From: Sulfurospirillum sp. UBA4058
GTDB taxonomy: Bacteria > Campylobacterota > Campylobacteria > Campylobacterales > Sulfurospirillaceae
Assembly (NCBI GenBank): GCA_002382085.1
Contig: DFZK01000009.1
Location: 62,001-126,000 of the forward strand
Length of the DNA stretch: 64,000 nucleotides
Direction of reading: 5' to 3'
In this document: positions 35,028-43,792 of the stretch, one piece after another
How the letters are laid out: each line of letters opens with the position of its first letter
Position numbering within the stretch: position 1 is the stretch's first letter
Notes under the pieces: model-generated
Seen by the model: the letters and a program-made list of their open reading frames with translations, nothing else
The model's database searches: none
What the model was told of the DNA's origin: nothing
Position numbers and translations under genes: made by a program

Positions 35028-37361
35028 ATGGCGGAAGAAGAAGTCGTCATCCTCGAAGCGGACCCTTCGGCTCCTACGGAAGAAGGCTTTGCGCCTATTG
35101 AAGAGGAAGCGTCCGAGGAGACGGCATCTGCGGAAAATCAAGAAGACGAACTCGCCAAAAAAGCGAAAAAACGTCTGTTGATTCTCTTGGTCGCCGCCGG
35201 CGTGCTCCTTCTTGCGATCATCATCGCGATCATCGTTATTTTAAAAGTCAAATCACACCCGACGCCCACACCCGCACCGATCGTCAAACACGAAGAAAAA
35301 CCGATCGTTAAAGAGCAGTTTTCGCCCTCTCGCGTCGATTCGATGATTAAAAAAGCCCACGTGCTTTACGAACAAGGCAACAAAGACGAAGCTTTAAAAC
35401 TCTACGAAAAAATCGCAACCTACAACGAAGCGATTTCGTATTACAATATCGGCGTCGCCAAACTCAAAGAGCAAAGCTATGCCGAAGCTTTGGACGCTTT
35501 TAAAAAAGCGATTCAAAACCAAGAGCATCGCTGCATCAGTGCCATCAATGCCGCCGTATGCGCCTTGGAAATGGGAGACGGGACACTTTTTCACTACTAC
35601 GTCGATTTAGCGTATGCCTACCTACCCGAAGAGAGCAATGCTCCGCTTTATTCCTATTACGTGGGCTTAGTGCATTACTATAAAAACTTTTACGTCGAGG
35701 CTCTCAGCGCACTCTCGCATCCTTCTAACGACTTTTACCGTGAAGACCAAAACTACCTTAGCTCAAAAATCTTAGCCTCTTTGTCCTACAACCAAGAAGC
35801 ATACACCGATTTAGAGAGTGTTTCCAAAGAGAGCGACCTTTTTACCTTAGGGCTTTTACAGGCAAAGCTCGGCGATTATGCCAAGTCCAAAACCTATTTG
35901 GTACGTGCACTTCGGAACGAACCTGAAAATACGCAGATCAAAACGGCACTCGCTTTAGTGGAAAATAAGCTCGGTAATCTTGCCAATACGGCTTCGCTTA
36001 TCCAAGAAGTCGCTAAAGTACGCGACGAAAACTCAGCACCGATTTACAAAATGCACGCAATTTTAAAACCTACGCTCTTTGACGTGGATAAGGCGCAAAG
36101 CGAATTTGAAAAAGAACTTTTTTTCGACAACGAAAATATTTACAGCCTTCTGTTCTACTACGCACCGTACAAAGTTTTTGACGCAAAACAGACGATCGAT
36201 TATATTCGTAAAGGGAGTATGAATATTTTTATCGATGAAATCGGACCGGCACTTTCGTACCTGAAAGCCAGTTCGACGATTTCCAAAGTCAACATCGCTA
36301 TTTCCAAGGGCATCAAAAAAGCACTTGATTTCCATGTTTACGAGGCAAACGAACTCTTTTTGAAAATGGTCGACGAATACAAAAACCACTCCATTTTACA
36401 CTACAATCTTGCCTTAACGTATGCGCAAATGGGCGATTACGGCGCGGCATATCGCCATTTTTCCAAAAGTTACCATCTCGATAACGGCAATTACCTTGCC
36501 GGCGTTTTCGCACTGATGAGCGGTAATCTGATCGGTAAAGACATCACCAAGCTCAGCGAAGACGTCAAAGAAAGCATCGCGAAGAACCCTACCCTCGGAC
36601 AAGATAGCTTGTACGCATCGATGATCTATCTTACCGACGGTAACCATTTTTCACTAACGCGCTGGATTGAAAAGGAGCAAGAAAGTTCTCCTTTACACCT
36701 TGTTTTAAACATCGTCGCATCGCAAAGACTCGGCAATGATCGAATGTATCGCCTCAACGCGCAAAAGTTACAAGCCTTGCTTCCCAAAGATATTCTCGCC
36801 AATATCATTTTATTCAATATCAAGCACGACAAGCAAGAGATTAAACAATATGCCAAAGCGATTCAAATCGAATTTAATACGCTACCTTTAGACTACGACG
36901 CTTTTTACTACGGTCCGAAAATCGTTAAAGAACAATATATCAAGCTCCTGCAAATCGGCGGCTTGCTACACCAAAAACGCGATTTGGTCGTTCAACGTAT
37001 GGAAGAAGAGCGCATCGATATTGCTTCGATTATGCAAACGTTGGCTTACATGCAAATTTACACCAACAATTTTGAAGAGGCGTTTGTGCTTTACAATAAA
37101 CTCATCGACGATTTTCACAAGAAAGATACCTACACCGTGTTTCTTGCCTCCGTTGCGGCTATCGGTGCGGGACATAGCGAAAACGCTATCGCACTTTTAG
37201 AACTTTCCAAGCTCACCGATCCTTCCAACGTGGAGAGTAAATATGCACTGGGTTTGCTCTATCAAGAAGTGGGAAATTACGAAGCGGCGACCGCTCAGTA
37301 TCGAAGCATCGGAAATATCGGTTTTATCTCGCAGTATTTTACGTTTGAATTAATCCGATAA
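35028..37361 (+). CDS. pflB: PflB-like TPR membrane protein of the flagellar motor
   Basis: A 777-residue protein with an acidic cytoplasmic N-terminus (residues 1-43), one membrane helix (about 49-73) and a long periplasmic part made of many tetratricopeptide repeats ('AISYYNIGVAKLKEQSYAEALDAFKKAI', 'SILHYNLALTYAQMGDYGAAYRHFSKSY'). In Campylobacter jejuni the gene after serS (Cj0390) is pflB, a scaffold of the periplasmic disks that hold a wide ring of stators in the high-torque polar motor. The architecture, length and gene order match. The call relies on synteny more than sequence, which is low-conservation in this family. Confidence 0.75.
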   Translation: MAEEEVVILEADPSAPTEEGFAPIEEEASEETASAENQEDELAKKAKKRLLILLVAAGVLLLAIIIAIIVILKVKSHPTPTPAPIVKHEEKPIVKEQFSPSRVDSMIKKAHVLYEQGNKDEALKLYEKIATYNEAISYYNIGVAKLKEQSYAEALDAFKKAIQNQEHRCISAINAAVCALEMGDGTLFHYYVDLAYAYLPEESNAPLYSYYVGLVHYYKNFYVEALSALSHPSNDFYREDQNYLSSKILASLSYNQEAYTDLESVSKESDLFTLGLLQAKLGDYAKSKTYLVRALRNEPENTQIKTALALVENKLGNLANTASLIQEVAKVRDENSAPIYKMHAILKPTLFDVDKAQSEFEKELFFDNENIYSLLFYYAPYKVFDAKQTIDYIRKGSMNIFIDEIGPALSYLKASSTISKVNIAISKGIKKALDFHVYEANELFLKMVDEYKNHSILHYNLALTYAQMGDYGAAYRHFSKSYHLDNGNYLAGVFALMSGNLIGKDITKLSEDVKESIAKNPTLGQDSLYASMIYLTDGNHFSLTRWIEKEQESSPLHLVLNIVASQRLGNDRMYRLNAQKLQALLPKDILANIILFNIKHDKQEIKQYAKAIQIEFNTLPLDYDAFYYGPKIVKEQYIKLLQIGGLLHQKRDLVVQRMEEERIDIASIMQTLAYMQIYTNNFEEAFVLYNKLIDDFHKKDTYTVFLASVAAIGAGHSENAIALLELSKLTDPSNVESKYALGLLYQEVGNYEAATAQYRSIGNIGFISQYFTFELIR

Positions 37362-37362
37362 A

Positions 37363-37390
37363 CCTTACATGTAAACATTTACATGTAAGG
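37363..37390. repeat. back-to-back pair of TTACATGTAA palindromes forming a hairpin
   Basis: Two exact copies (37365-37374 and 37379-37388) lie in the 41-base gap between convergent pflB and leuA. Together they make a perfect 13-base inverted repeat (37363-37375 with 37378-37390) with a two-base centre. The RNA would fold to a long stem and may end both transcripts; as DNA it offers two symmetric binding sites. Confidence 0.85.
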
Positions 37391-37402
37391 CTATCGTCCT
37401 TC

Positions 37403-38962
37403 TTAAATGCCTTCTTGTTCCATTTTATGAACGCTACGCAAGCGATCGCGCATCGACATGTAACTGTTAAGGGCTCCGATATAAGCTTTCGCCGTCGCTA
37501 GCATCGTATCAACGCTCAATCCGTGTCCCATAATCGCCGGCTTGCTCTCGTCAAACACGACTTTAACGATCACGCGTGCCATAGCATCTTTGCCTTGCGA
37601 GACCGCGTCGACTTTATAGTCTTTAAGTTCTCCGCTCACGCCGCACACGCGATCGATGACCTTAAAGATCGCATCCATCGTCCCGTTACCGATCGCCGCA
37701 TCGGTGATCTCTTTACCGTCGTGATTGATCGTCACGGCAGCACTCGGAACGCCGCCCGGAGCGCAATCGGAAAGTTGTAAGCGAAGCAATTCAAACACTT
37801 GAGGAATTTTAGTAATCTCTTCGGCAACCAACGCACGTAAATCGTCGTCGAAAATCTCTTTTTTCTGATCCGCTAAAATTTTAAAACGCTCAAACGCTTC
37901 GTTAATTTCGTCGTCTTGTAACTCGTATCCCAAGTTCGCCAATTTATCTTTAAACGCATGGCGACCGGAATGCTTTCCAAGAACGATCGAGTTTTTATCG
38001 AGCCCGATATCTTTGGCACTCATAATTTCATACGTTTGCGTATGTTTCAACACGCCGTCTTGGTGAATACCGCTTTCATGCGAAAAAGCGTTCTTACCGA
38101 CAATCGCTTTATTGGGTTGGGGTTCGATTCCGGTAATCGAAGAGACAAGGCGACTCGTCGGGTAAATCTCTTTAATATTAATGTTTGTCTCGTATGCGCT
38201 GAAATGATCTTTACGAGTTCGAAGTGCCATGACGATCTCTTCAAGTGCCGCATTTCCCGCACGCTCCCCTAATCCGTTAATCGTACATTCGATTTGTCGC
38301 GCACCGTTTTCGACACATGCAAGCGAGTTCGCAACCGCTAATCCCAAGTCGTTGTGGTTGTGTACCGAAATAATCGCACGCTCTCCGACAAACTCATGCA
38401 AAGATTTGATAATCGCCCCCATCTCCGTCGGTAAGCGATACCCTACCGTATCGGGAATGTTGAGCGTCGTTGCACCCGCATTGATGACGGCATCTAAAAC
38501 TTCTTTCATAAAATTTACTTCGCTACGTCCCGCATCTTCGCAACTAAATTCGACGTCTTCACAAAATGTTTTAGCGTATTGCACCGCTTCGACCGCTTTT
38601 TTAATGACTTGATCCGGACTCATCTTGAGTTTGTATTGCATATGAATCGGACTTGTAGCGATAAACGTATGAATGCGATTCAATTTTGCTTTGGAAACGG
38701 CTTCGCCCGCTGCTTTGATATCTTTCTCCAAAGCACGCGCTAACGAACAGACGCGGCTTTTGGTAATCACTTCGCTGATACGTGCAATCGCGTCAAAATC
38801 TCCGGGGCTTGCCGCGGCAAATCCCGCCTCTATAACGTCAACGCCGAGCTTTTGCAATTGCAAAGCGATTTGAATTTTTTCTTCCGTGTTCATAGACGCA
38901 CCGGGACTTTGCTCACCGTCGCGTAACGTCGTGTCAAAAATGATAATAGTATTGTTGCTCAT
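37403..38962 (-). CDS. leuA: 2-isopropylmalate synthase
   Basis: A 519-residue enzyme for the first committed step of leucine synthesis (acetyl-CoA plus 2-ketoisovalerate). The N-terminal catalytic barrel carries 'DTTLRDGEQSPGASM', the metal-binding 'SVHNHNDLGLAVANS' and the substrate loop. The C-terminal ~130 residues form the allosteric leucine-binding domain, so feedback inhibition is expected. It is preceded by a leucine-rich leader peptide gene, implying attenuation-type control. Confidence 0.97.
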   Translation of the reverse strand: MSNNTIIIFDTTLRDGEQSPGASMNTEEKIQIALQLQKLGVDVIEAGFAAASPGDFDAIARISEVITKSRVCSLARALEKDIKAAGEAVSKAKLNRIHTFIATSPIHMQYKLKMSPDQVIKKAVEAVQYAKTFCEDVEFSCEDAGRSEVNFMKEVLDAVINAGATTLNIPDTVGYRLPTEMGAIIKSLHEFVGERAIISVHNHNDLGLAVANSLACVENGARQIECTINGLGERAGNAALEEIVMALRTRKDHFSAYETNINIKEIYPTSRLVSSITGIEPQPNKAIVGKNAFSHESGIHQDGVLKHTQTYEIMSAKDIGLDKNSIVLGKHSGRHAFKDKLANLGYELQDDEINEAFERFKILADQKKEIFDDDLRALVAEEITKIPQVFELLRLQLSDCAPGGVPSAAVTINHDGKEITDAAIGNGTMDAIFKVIDRVCGVSGELKDYKVDAVSQGKDAMARVIVKVVFDESKPAIMGHGLSVDTMLATAKAYIGALNSYMSMRDRLRSVHKMEQEGI

Positions 38963-39013
38963 AAGGTTATCCTTTAAATGATTGTATCGTTAAAATGAAT
39001 GAAAAAAGAAAAA

Positions 39014-39112
39014 TTAGAGGGAGAGAAGGTTTTGCAGGAGAGCGTTTTTAATCTCAATTTTGGGTAAACATTTAATCGATTTCATAATACCGATTGCCGT
39101 GACGTTTTGCAT
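39014..39112 (-). CDS. leucine-rich leader peptide of leuA
   Basis: A 32-residue ORF (start MQNVTAIGIMKSIK) with a strong AAAGGAG site 5-6 bases before ATG. Its last eight codons encode L-L-Q-N-L-L-S-L, five of them leucine, followed by TAA and a U-rich stretch, 52 bases before leuA. Leucine codons clustered at the end of a short translated ORF upstream of leuA are the hallmark of ribosome-mediated attenuation: stalling under leucine shortage would favour leuA expression. The alternative RNA structures were not worked out and no classical terminator hairpin is obvious. Confidence 0.7.
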   Translation of the reverse strand: MQNVTAIGIMKSIKCLPKIEIKNALLQNLLSL

Positions 39113-39142
39113 CGTTTCTCCTTTAAAAATAAATATTTTGAA

Positions 39143-39163
39143 GAAGAGCGTTAAACGCACTTC
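39143..39163 (-). terminator. terminator hairpin after pssA
   Basis: GAAGAGCGTT and AACGCACTTC pair over ten positions with one mismatch and one central base, 22 bases after the pssA stop. On the minus strand it is followed by T-rich sequence, fitting an intrinsic terminator separating pssA from the leuA leader. Confidence 0.55.
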
Positions 39164-39184
39164 CTCAAAGTAGACGTATTATAC

Positions 39185-39916
39185 TCAATTTTTATAGTAT
39201 TTGGCAACGACAAACGTATAAACACCCCGTACCAAACCGTAGACGAGATAGAGGCTAATCAAAAGCGTTCCGACTTCGATCGGGTATAAATACAAAAGCG
39301 AAAACGTCGCGACAAGGTACACCAGCGTTTTAATCAGATGACCTTTTTTTAAATCAATTTTTTTAAAACTCGGATAACGGATATTGCTAACCATCAAACA
39401 CGAAAGTCCGCCTAAACCGAACAACATCAGGCTCTCGTAGCCGTGAATAACAGGATATTCTTTATAAAATAAAATCCACATCGCAACCACGACGGCGGCG
39501 GTAGGAATCGGAACACCGATAAAAACGGAAGGCTCAACCGTACCGATCATCACGTTAAAACGTGCCAAACGGATTGCCCCGAAAACGACGAACATCGCGC
39601 ACAAAAGCGAGCCGACCTTCCCGTACGCATGGGCGATGCTAAAATAAAATAACATCGCGGGAGCAACGCCGAAAGCTACGATATCCGCTAAAGAATCAAA
39701 CTCGGCACCGAATTTGCTCGTTGCATTGGTCAAACGCGCGACTCTACCGTCGAGTCCGTCAAAAATCAGCGATAATAGAATATAAATTGCCGCTTTATCA
39801 AATTGTGCATTTGCCGAAGCGATAACGCTAATGACGCCTAAAAAAGCACTTGCCGCCGTAAAAAGATTGGGGAAAATATACATCAGTTGCAATTTGTTCC
39901 CGTTTTGAACGTTCAT
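39185..39916 (-). CDS. pssA: CDP-diacylglycerol-serine O-phosphatidyltransferase
   Basis: A 243-residue membrane enzyme that makes phosphatidylserine. The CDP-alcohol phosphotransferase motif is complete: D-G-x2-A-R-x8-G-x3-D-x3-D in 'DGRVARLTNATSKFGAEFDS' and the following LAD. About seven helices fill the rest. A longer frame exists, but the ATG at 39914-39916 has an AAGGAT site and follows the psd-related stop directly, so I chose it. The order pssA, psd-related, ftsH, prmA, cheY is that of Campylobacter jejuni as I recall it. Confidence 0.93.
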   Translation of the reverse strand: MNVQNGNKLQLMYIFPNLFTAASAFLGVISVIASANAQFDKAAIYILLSLIFDGLDGRVARLTNATSKFGAEFDSLADIVAFGVAPAMLFYFSIAHAYGKVGSLLCAMFVVFGAIRLARFNVMIGTVEPSVFIGVPIPTAAVVVAMWILFYKEYPVIHGYESLMLFGLGGLSCLMVSNIRYPSFKKIDLKKGHLIKTLVYLVATFSLLYLYPIEVGTLLISLYLVYGLVRGVYTFVVAKYYKN

Positions 39917-39917
39917 C

Positions 39918-40565
39918 TTAATCCTTATACGCAAGATAGCCGAGCACGCTTTGCCCCGCTTTAACCGTGTCGTTAAGCACCACTTTGATGCGTGCGTCTA
40001 AACTAACAAGCACGGCAATTTCTCCGTCTTTCAAAAAACCCATACGTTCCGTCGCCTTAAAAGAGCCTTCTTTACGGTAAAACGTGATCGGAGTTCCCCA
40101 CGAGCCGATGGAACAAACCATATAGAGCCGCTCGTTTTGTGCCTGACATGTAACAATGTTTTGCTCTCCTAAAAGAGTCGATAAAGCATTGGAAGAGGGC
40201 ATAAAAAGACCGAAACGCGAAGTCGTTGCAAGGACGTTCATCGCAAGGGGAGCGCGAATCAACCCTACGTCGAACAGTGATTTTTGAATCACGATGCGCA
40301 ACATCTCTTGTCCGTTTTCCAGCGTTGTTTTCGCAATGGACGTAATCCTGCCGTCAATCGGCGCGATCAAAGCACGTGCGTCGTCTTCGTCGGCAAGACG
40401 TTCGGGATTGCGATAAGAAAAAAGCGTCCATGCAAAAAGCAGGAAGAATAACCACGTCAACCATGAAAGCGCATACGAAAGAAGTAGAAACATTCCCGTT
40501 AAAACGAGACGGTTCCATCCCTCTTTGGCGATCGGTTGCGTGGTTGTGTACAAAACGTTACGCAT
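39918..40565 (-). CDS. phosphatidylserine decarboxylase-related membrane protein, cleavage serine apparently missing
   Basis: A 215-residue protein with a hydrophobic N-terminus (two helices, about residues 20-48) and the fold of short Psd enzymes ('LIAPIDGRITSIAKTTL', 'IVIQKSLFDVGLIRAPLAMNV'). In active Psd the chain self-cleaves at a Gly-Ser motif to make the pyruvoyl group. The equivalent segment here reads 'MGFLKDGEIAVLVSLDARI', with Glu where Ser is expected. It may therefore be an inactive relative, as I recall for the annotation of Campylobacter Cj1115c. It sits between pssA and ftsH. Confidence 0.7.
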   Translation of the reverse strand: MRNVLYTTTQPIAKEGWNRLVLTGMFLLLSYALSWLTWLFFLLFAWTLFSYRNPERLADEDDARALIAPIDGRITSIAKTTLENGQEMLRIVIQKSLFDVGLIRAPLAMNVLATTSRFGLFMPSSNALSTLLGEQNIVTCQAQNERLYMVCSIGSWGTPITFYRKEGSFKATERMGFLKDGEIAVLVSLDARIKVVLNDTVKAGQSVLGYLAYKD

Positions 40566-40568
40566 TGC

Positions 40569-42518
40569 TTAGAGGTTCTCGCTCAACGGCTTTTCGTGAA
40601 CGGGTTTAGAATGTTTGAGTTGTGAAACCATACCGTTTTCGGCTTCAAAAGAAGCAATGACTTCGCGTAATTGATCTCCGTCGATCGTCTCAAACTCGTT
40701 CAATTTTGCAACGATACGTTCGATACATTCTCGATACTCTTCCAAACGAACTTTAACGACTTCGTAACGCTCTTGCAAAGTTTTTTTAATGTGCTCGTCG
40801 AGTTTTTCCGCCATTTTATCGCTGTAATCTTTCACCGTTCCGCCGTTTAAAAACGTATTGCGTTGTTTTTCAAGCACCATTAAACCGGCAACATCGCTCA
40901 TACCGTAAATGCTCACCATCGCTTTAATAATATCCGTCGCTCGTTCCAAATCGTTACCGGCACCGGTTGAAATTTCTCCTAAAAAGACCTCTTCCGCCGC
41001 ACGACCGGCCAAAAGAACGTCGACTTCCGCCATCAATTCGTGTTTTTGCATCAAAAATTTATTCTCTTCGGGAGTATTCAGCGTATAGCCGAGTGCGGCA
41101 AGTCCTCGCGGAATAATCGATACTTTCGAAACACGCTTGGCACCTTCCGTCGTCTCCGCAAGAAGTGCATGACCGCTTTCGTGGTACGCTACGATACGCT
41201 TTTCTTCCGGATTGATACGGCGGCTTTTTTTCTCAAGTCCCGCAATTGCACGTTCTACCGCCTCTACTAAATCCTGCTGTTCGACGTATGTTTTATTTTT
41301 GCGTCCGGCAAGAAGCGCGGCTTCGTTAATAATATTCGCCAAATCGGCACCCGCAAGTCCCGCCGTTAAGCGTGCAATTTCTTCAAGATTAATATCTTTA
41401 CCTAATTTAATATCGACGACATGGACTTTTAAAATGTCTTTTCGACCTTGGAAATCGGGTTTATCGACTAAAACCTGTCGATCAAAACGCCCCGGTCGCA
41501 AGAGTGCGGCATCGAGCACTTCCGGTCTGTTCGTTGCGGCAAGAACGATTACGGGAGATTTATCGGAACTAAATCCATCCATTTCCGCCAAAAGCTGATT
41601 GAGCGTTTGTTCTCTTTCGTCGTTACCGCCCATCATACCGCTAGCAGCCCTACTTTTACCGATCGCATCGATTTCATCGATAAAGACGATTGCCGGTGCT
41701 TCTTTTTTTGCATTTTCGAACAAATCGCGTACGCGACTCGCACCTACACCCACGAACATTTCGATAAAGCTTGAACCTGAAACCGAGAAAAACGGTACGC
41801 TCGCTTCTCCGGCAACGGCTTTAGCAAGCAACGTTTTACCCGTACCCGGAGGTCCCACTAAAAGCACGCCTTTAGGAATTTTGGCTCCCAAATTCATGTA
41901 ACGATCGGGGAATTTTAAAAAGTCTACAATCTCTTTAACCTCTTCTTTGGCCTCTTCGACACCGGCAACGTCTTCAAATTTAACTTTCGGTTTCTCGGAA
42001 TTGACAAGTTTTTTGCTACTGCCCATTCCTAAAATGCCGCCGCCCATATTTTTTTGCATACGATTGGCTAAAAACATCCAAATACCGAAAAATACGAATA
42101 CGGGTAAAACCCATGAAAAAAGAATCTCGGTAAAAATATTGGATTCGTTATAACCGCCGTAACTCACTTTTTTCTCATCCATTAAGGAGATTAACGTACT
42201 GTCTTCGCCGACTTTTTTCACGACGTATACGGTTTTTTGCGTACCTTCATTGGAAAAAGCTTTGATCGTCGTTTGCCCGATGGCTACGTAGCTGATTTGG
42301 CTGTTACGAATCAACTCTTTGAGTTCATAATAACTGATGGTACGCGTTGCGCTGTTTTGAACGTTGAAATTCGCCGCCATACCGTTATCGCTCGTACCTC
42401 CGCTAAAATTTTTAAAAAGCAAAATAACGATTATGGAAAAAATCGCAAACATTAAGAGAGGATTTTGGTTAAAAAAGTTATTTTTTTTATCGTTTTTATT
42501 GTCTGGGTTGGGATTCAT
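40569..42518 (-). CDS. ftsH: ATP-dependent zinc metalloprotease FtsH
   Basis: A 649-residue inner-membrane AAA+ protease. Two N-terminal helices (about residues 22-39 and 130-150) flank a periplasmic domain. The AAA domain has Walker A 'GPPGTGKT' and Walker B 'IVFIDEIDAIG', and the zinc site is 'AYHESGHALLAE' (HExxH). It degrades misfolded membrane proteins and regulators such as LpxC. It is one base from prmA and three from the psd-related gene, in one transcription unit. Confidence 0.98.
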   Translation of the reverse strand: MNPNPDNKNDKKNNFFNQNPLLMFAIFSIIVILLFKNFSGGTSDNGMAANFNVQNSATRTISYYELKELIRNSQISYVAIGQTTIKAFSNEGTQKTVYVVKKVGEDSTLISLMDEKKVSYGGYNESNIFTEILFSWVLPVFVFFGIWMFLANRMQKNMGGGILGMGSSKKLVNSEKPKVKFEDVAGVEEAKEEVKEIVDFLKFPDRYMNLGAKIPKGVLLVGPPGTGKTLLAKAVAGEASVPFFSVSGSSFIEMFVGVGASRVRDLFENAKKEAPAIVFIDEIDAIGKSRAASGMMGGNDEREQTLNQLLAEMDGFSSDKSPVIVLAATNRPEVLDAALLRPGRFDRQVLVDKPDFQGRKDILKVHVVDIKLGKDINLEEIARLTAGLAGADLANIINEAALLAGRKNKTYVEQQDLVEAVERAIAGLEKKSRRINPEEKRIVAYHESGHALLAETTEGAKRVSKVSIIPRGLAALGYTLNTPEENKFLMQKHELMAEVDVLLAGRAAEEVFLGEISTGAGNDLERATDIIKAMVSIYGMSDVAGLMVLEKQRNTFLNGGTVKDYSDKMAEKLDEHIKKTLQERYEVVKVRLEEYRECIERIVAKLNEFETIDGDQLREVIASFEAENGMVSQLKHSKPVHEKPLSENL

Positions 42519-43346
42519 CTATTTCCTTTGTAAAACGAGCGTAAACCACTCGTCTTTTTGGTACTTTTCGACAAGACGCATTGTCGTAAATTTATGTTCG
42601 ACCTTATCGATGTATTTATCTAAAATGCCAGAAAGTATCAAAAGACCGTTTTCTTTGACCGCACTTTGTAAGTCGGAAGCCAACATGATTAAAACGTCGG
42701 CAATAATATTCGCGACGACGATGTCGTATTCGCATTCTCTTTTTTGAACGGAACCCGTCCATATCGTTTGAAACGTCGCATGATTGCGTTGAAAATTTTC
42801 GCTTGCCGAAAGCGTCGCTTGCTCGTCGGTATCGCACAAGTCGACTTTAGCACCCAATTTAGAAGCCGCAATCGCTAAAATACCGCTTCCGCATCCGACG
42901 TCGAGCAGTGTCATATTCGGTTGGATATAGCGTTGCAAAAGCAGTAAACATCCGTATGTCGTCTCATGGTGTCCCGAACCGAATGCCAGTGCCGGATCGA
43001 TCACGACGTTGATTTTTTGCATATCGTCTTCCACCCAACTGGGATGAATGTATAAATTTTCGACATAAAGCGGTTGAACGGAATTGCGATACTGCGCGAT
43101 CCAATCTTCGTTTTCACAAACAGACAAGGTGCTTTCAAGCGTTATAGAATGACCTAAGGCCAAAGAGAGTTGTTGGGCAAACGTTTCCATACCGAAGCGA
43201 ATCGTCTCAAGGTCTTCTTCGCTACGCAAAATCATCGTGCCCTCTTTTTCTTCGATAGCCTCATCGCTGAGGCTCATCAAACAATCCATAAAAAGAGAGT
43301 ATTCACTACTAGGGGTTAGGGACAATTCGTTATAGGTTTGTTTCAT
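42519..43346 (-). CDS. prmA: ribosomal protein L11 methyltransferase
   Basis: A 275-residue SAM-dependent enzyme that trimethylates ribosomal protein L11. The N-terminal L11-binding domain is followed by the catalytic core with 'DPALAFGSGHHETTYGCLLLL', 'LLDVGCGSGILAIAASKLGA' and the NxxA-type 'VANIIADVLI'. Length is close to E. coli PrmA. It sits between cheY and ftsH, five bases from cheY. Confidence 0.95.
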   Translation of the reverse strand: MKQTYNELSLTPSSEYSLFMDCLMSLSDEAIEEKEGTMILRSEEDLETIRFGMETFAQQLSLALGHSITLESTLSVCENEDWIAQYRNSVQPLYVENLYIHPSWVEDDMQKINVVIDPALAFGSGHHETTYGCLLLLQRYIQPNMTLLDVGCGSGILAIAASKLGAKVDLCDTDEQATLSASENFQRNHATFQTIWTGSVQKRECEYDIVVANIIADVLIMLASDLQSAVKENGLLILSGILDKYIDKVEHKFTTMRLVEKYQKDEWFTLVLQRK

Positions 43347-43351
43347 TCAGA

Positions 43352-43723
43352 TTAACCTAAAACATCCTCGAGTTTTTCTTTTAAGACTTGGGGCGTAAAC
43401 GGTTTCACGATATAGTTATTGACTCCGGCTTTAAGCGCGGTAATGACTTCGGCTTTACCGCCTTCGGTCGTGACCATAATGATCGGCATATTTTCATATT
43501 TTTTTTCGGCACGTACTTTTCGCACCAGATCCAGTCCGTTCATCTCAGGCATATTCCAATCGGTAATCAAAACGTTCACATCCGGAGTTCGCTCCAAAAT
43601 TTGCCAGGCTTCTACGCCGTGTTCTGCTTCTAACACGTCATCAAACCCCAATCTCTGTAAAGTGTTCTTTATAATACGGCGCATTGTCGAGCTATCGTCT
43701 ACTACCAGCAGCTTCAATGTCAC
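43352..43723 (-). CDS. cheY: chemotaxis response regulator CheY
   Basis: A 123-residue single receiver domain. The acidic pocket is in 'LLVVDDSSTMRRII', the phosphorylated Asp in 'VLITDWNMPEMNGLDL', the Thr in 'IIMVTTEGGKAEVI' and the Lys in 'NNYIVKPFTP'. It carries the signal from CheA to the flagellar switch. The ftsH-prmA-cheY linkage is conserved in Campylobacter, where cheY adjoins the pgl genes. Confidence 0.96.
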   Translation of the reverse strand: MTLKLLVVDDSSTMRRIIKNTLQRLGFDDVLEAEHGVEAWQILERTPDVNVLITDWNMPEMNGLDLVRKVRAEKKYENMPIIMVTTEGGKAEVITALKAGVNNYIVKPFTPQVLKEKLEDVLG

Positions 43724-43792
43724 TCCTTTAACTTTAAGGTTTAGTCTTCCATTCTAACGAACTTTAGTTTGAACTTAGTTTAAAGCACTCTT

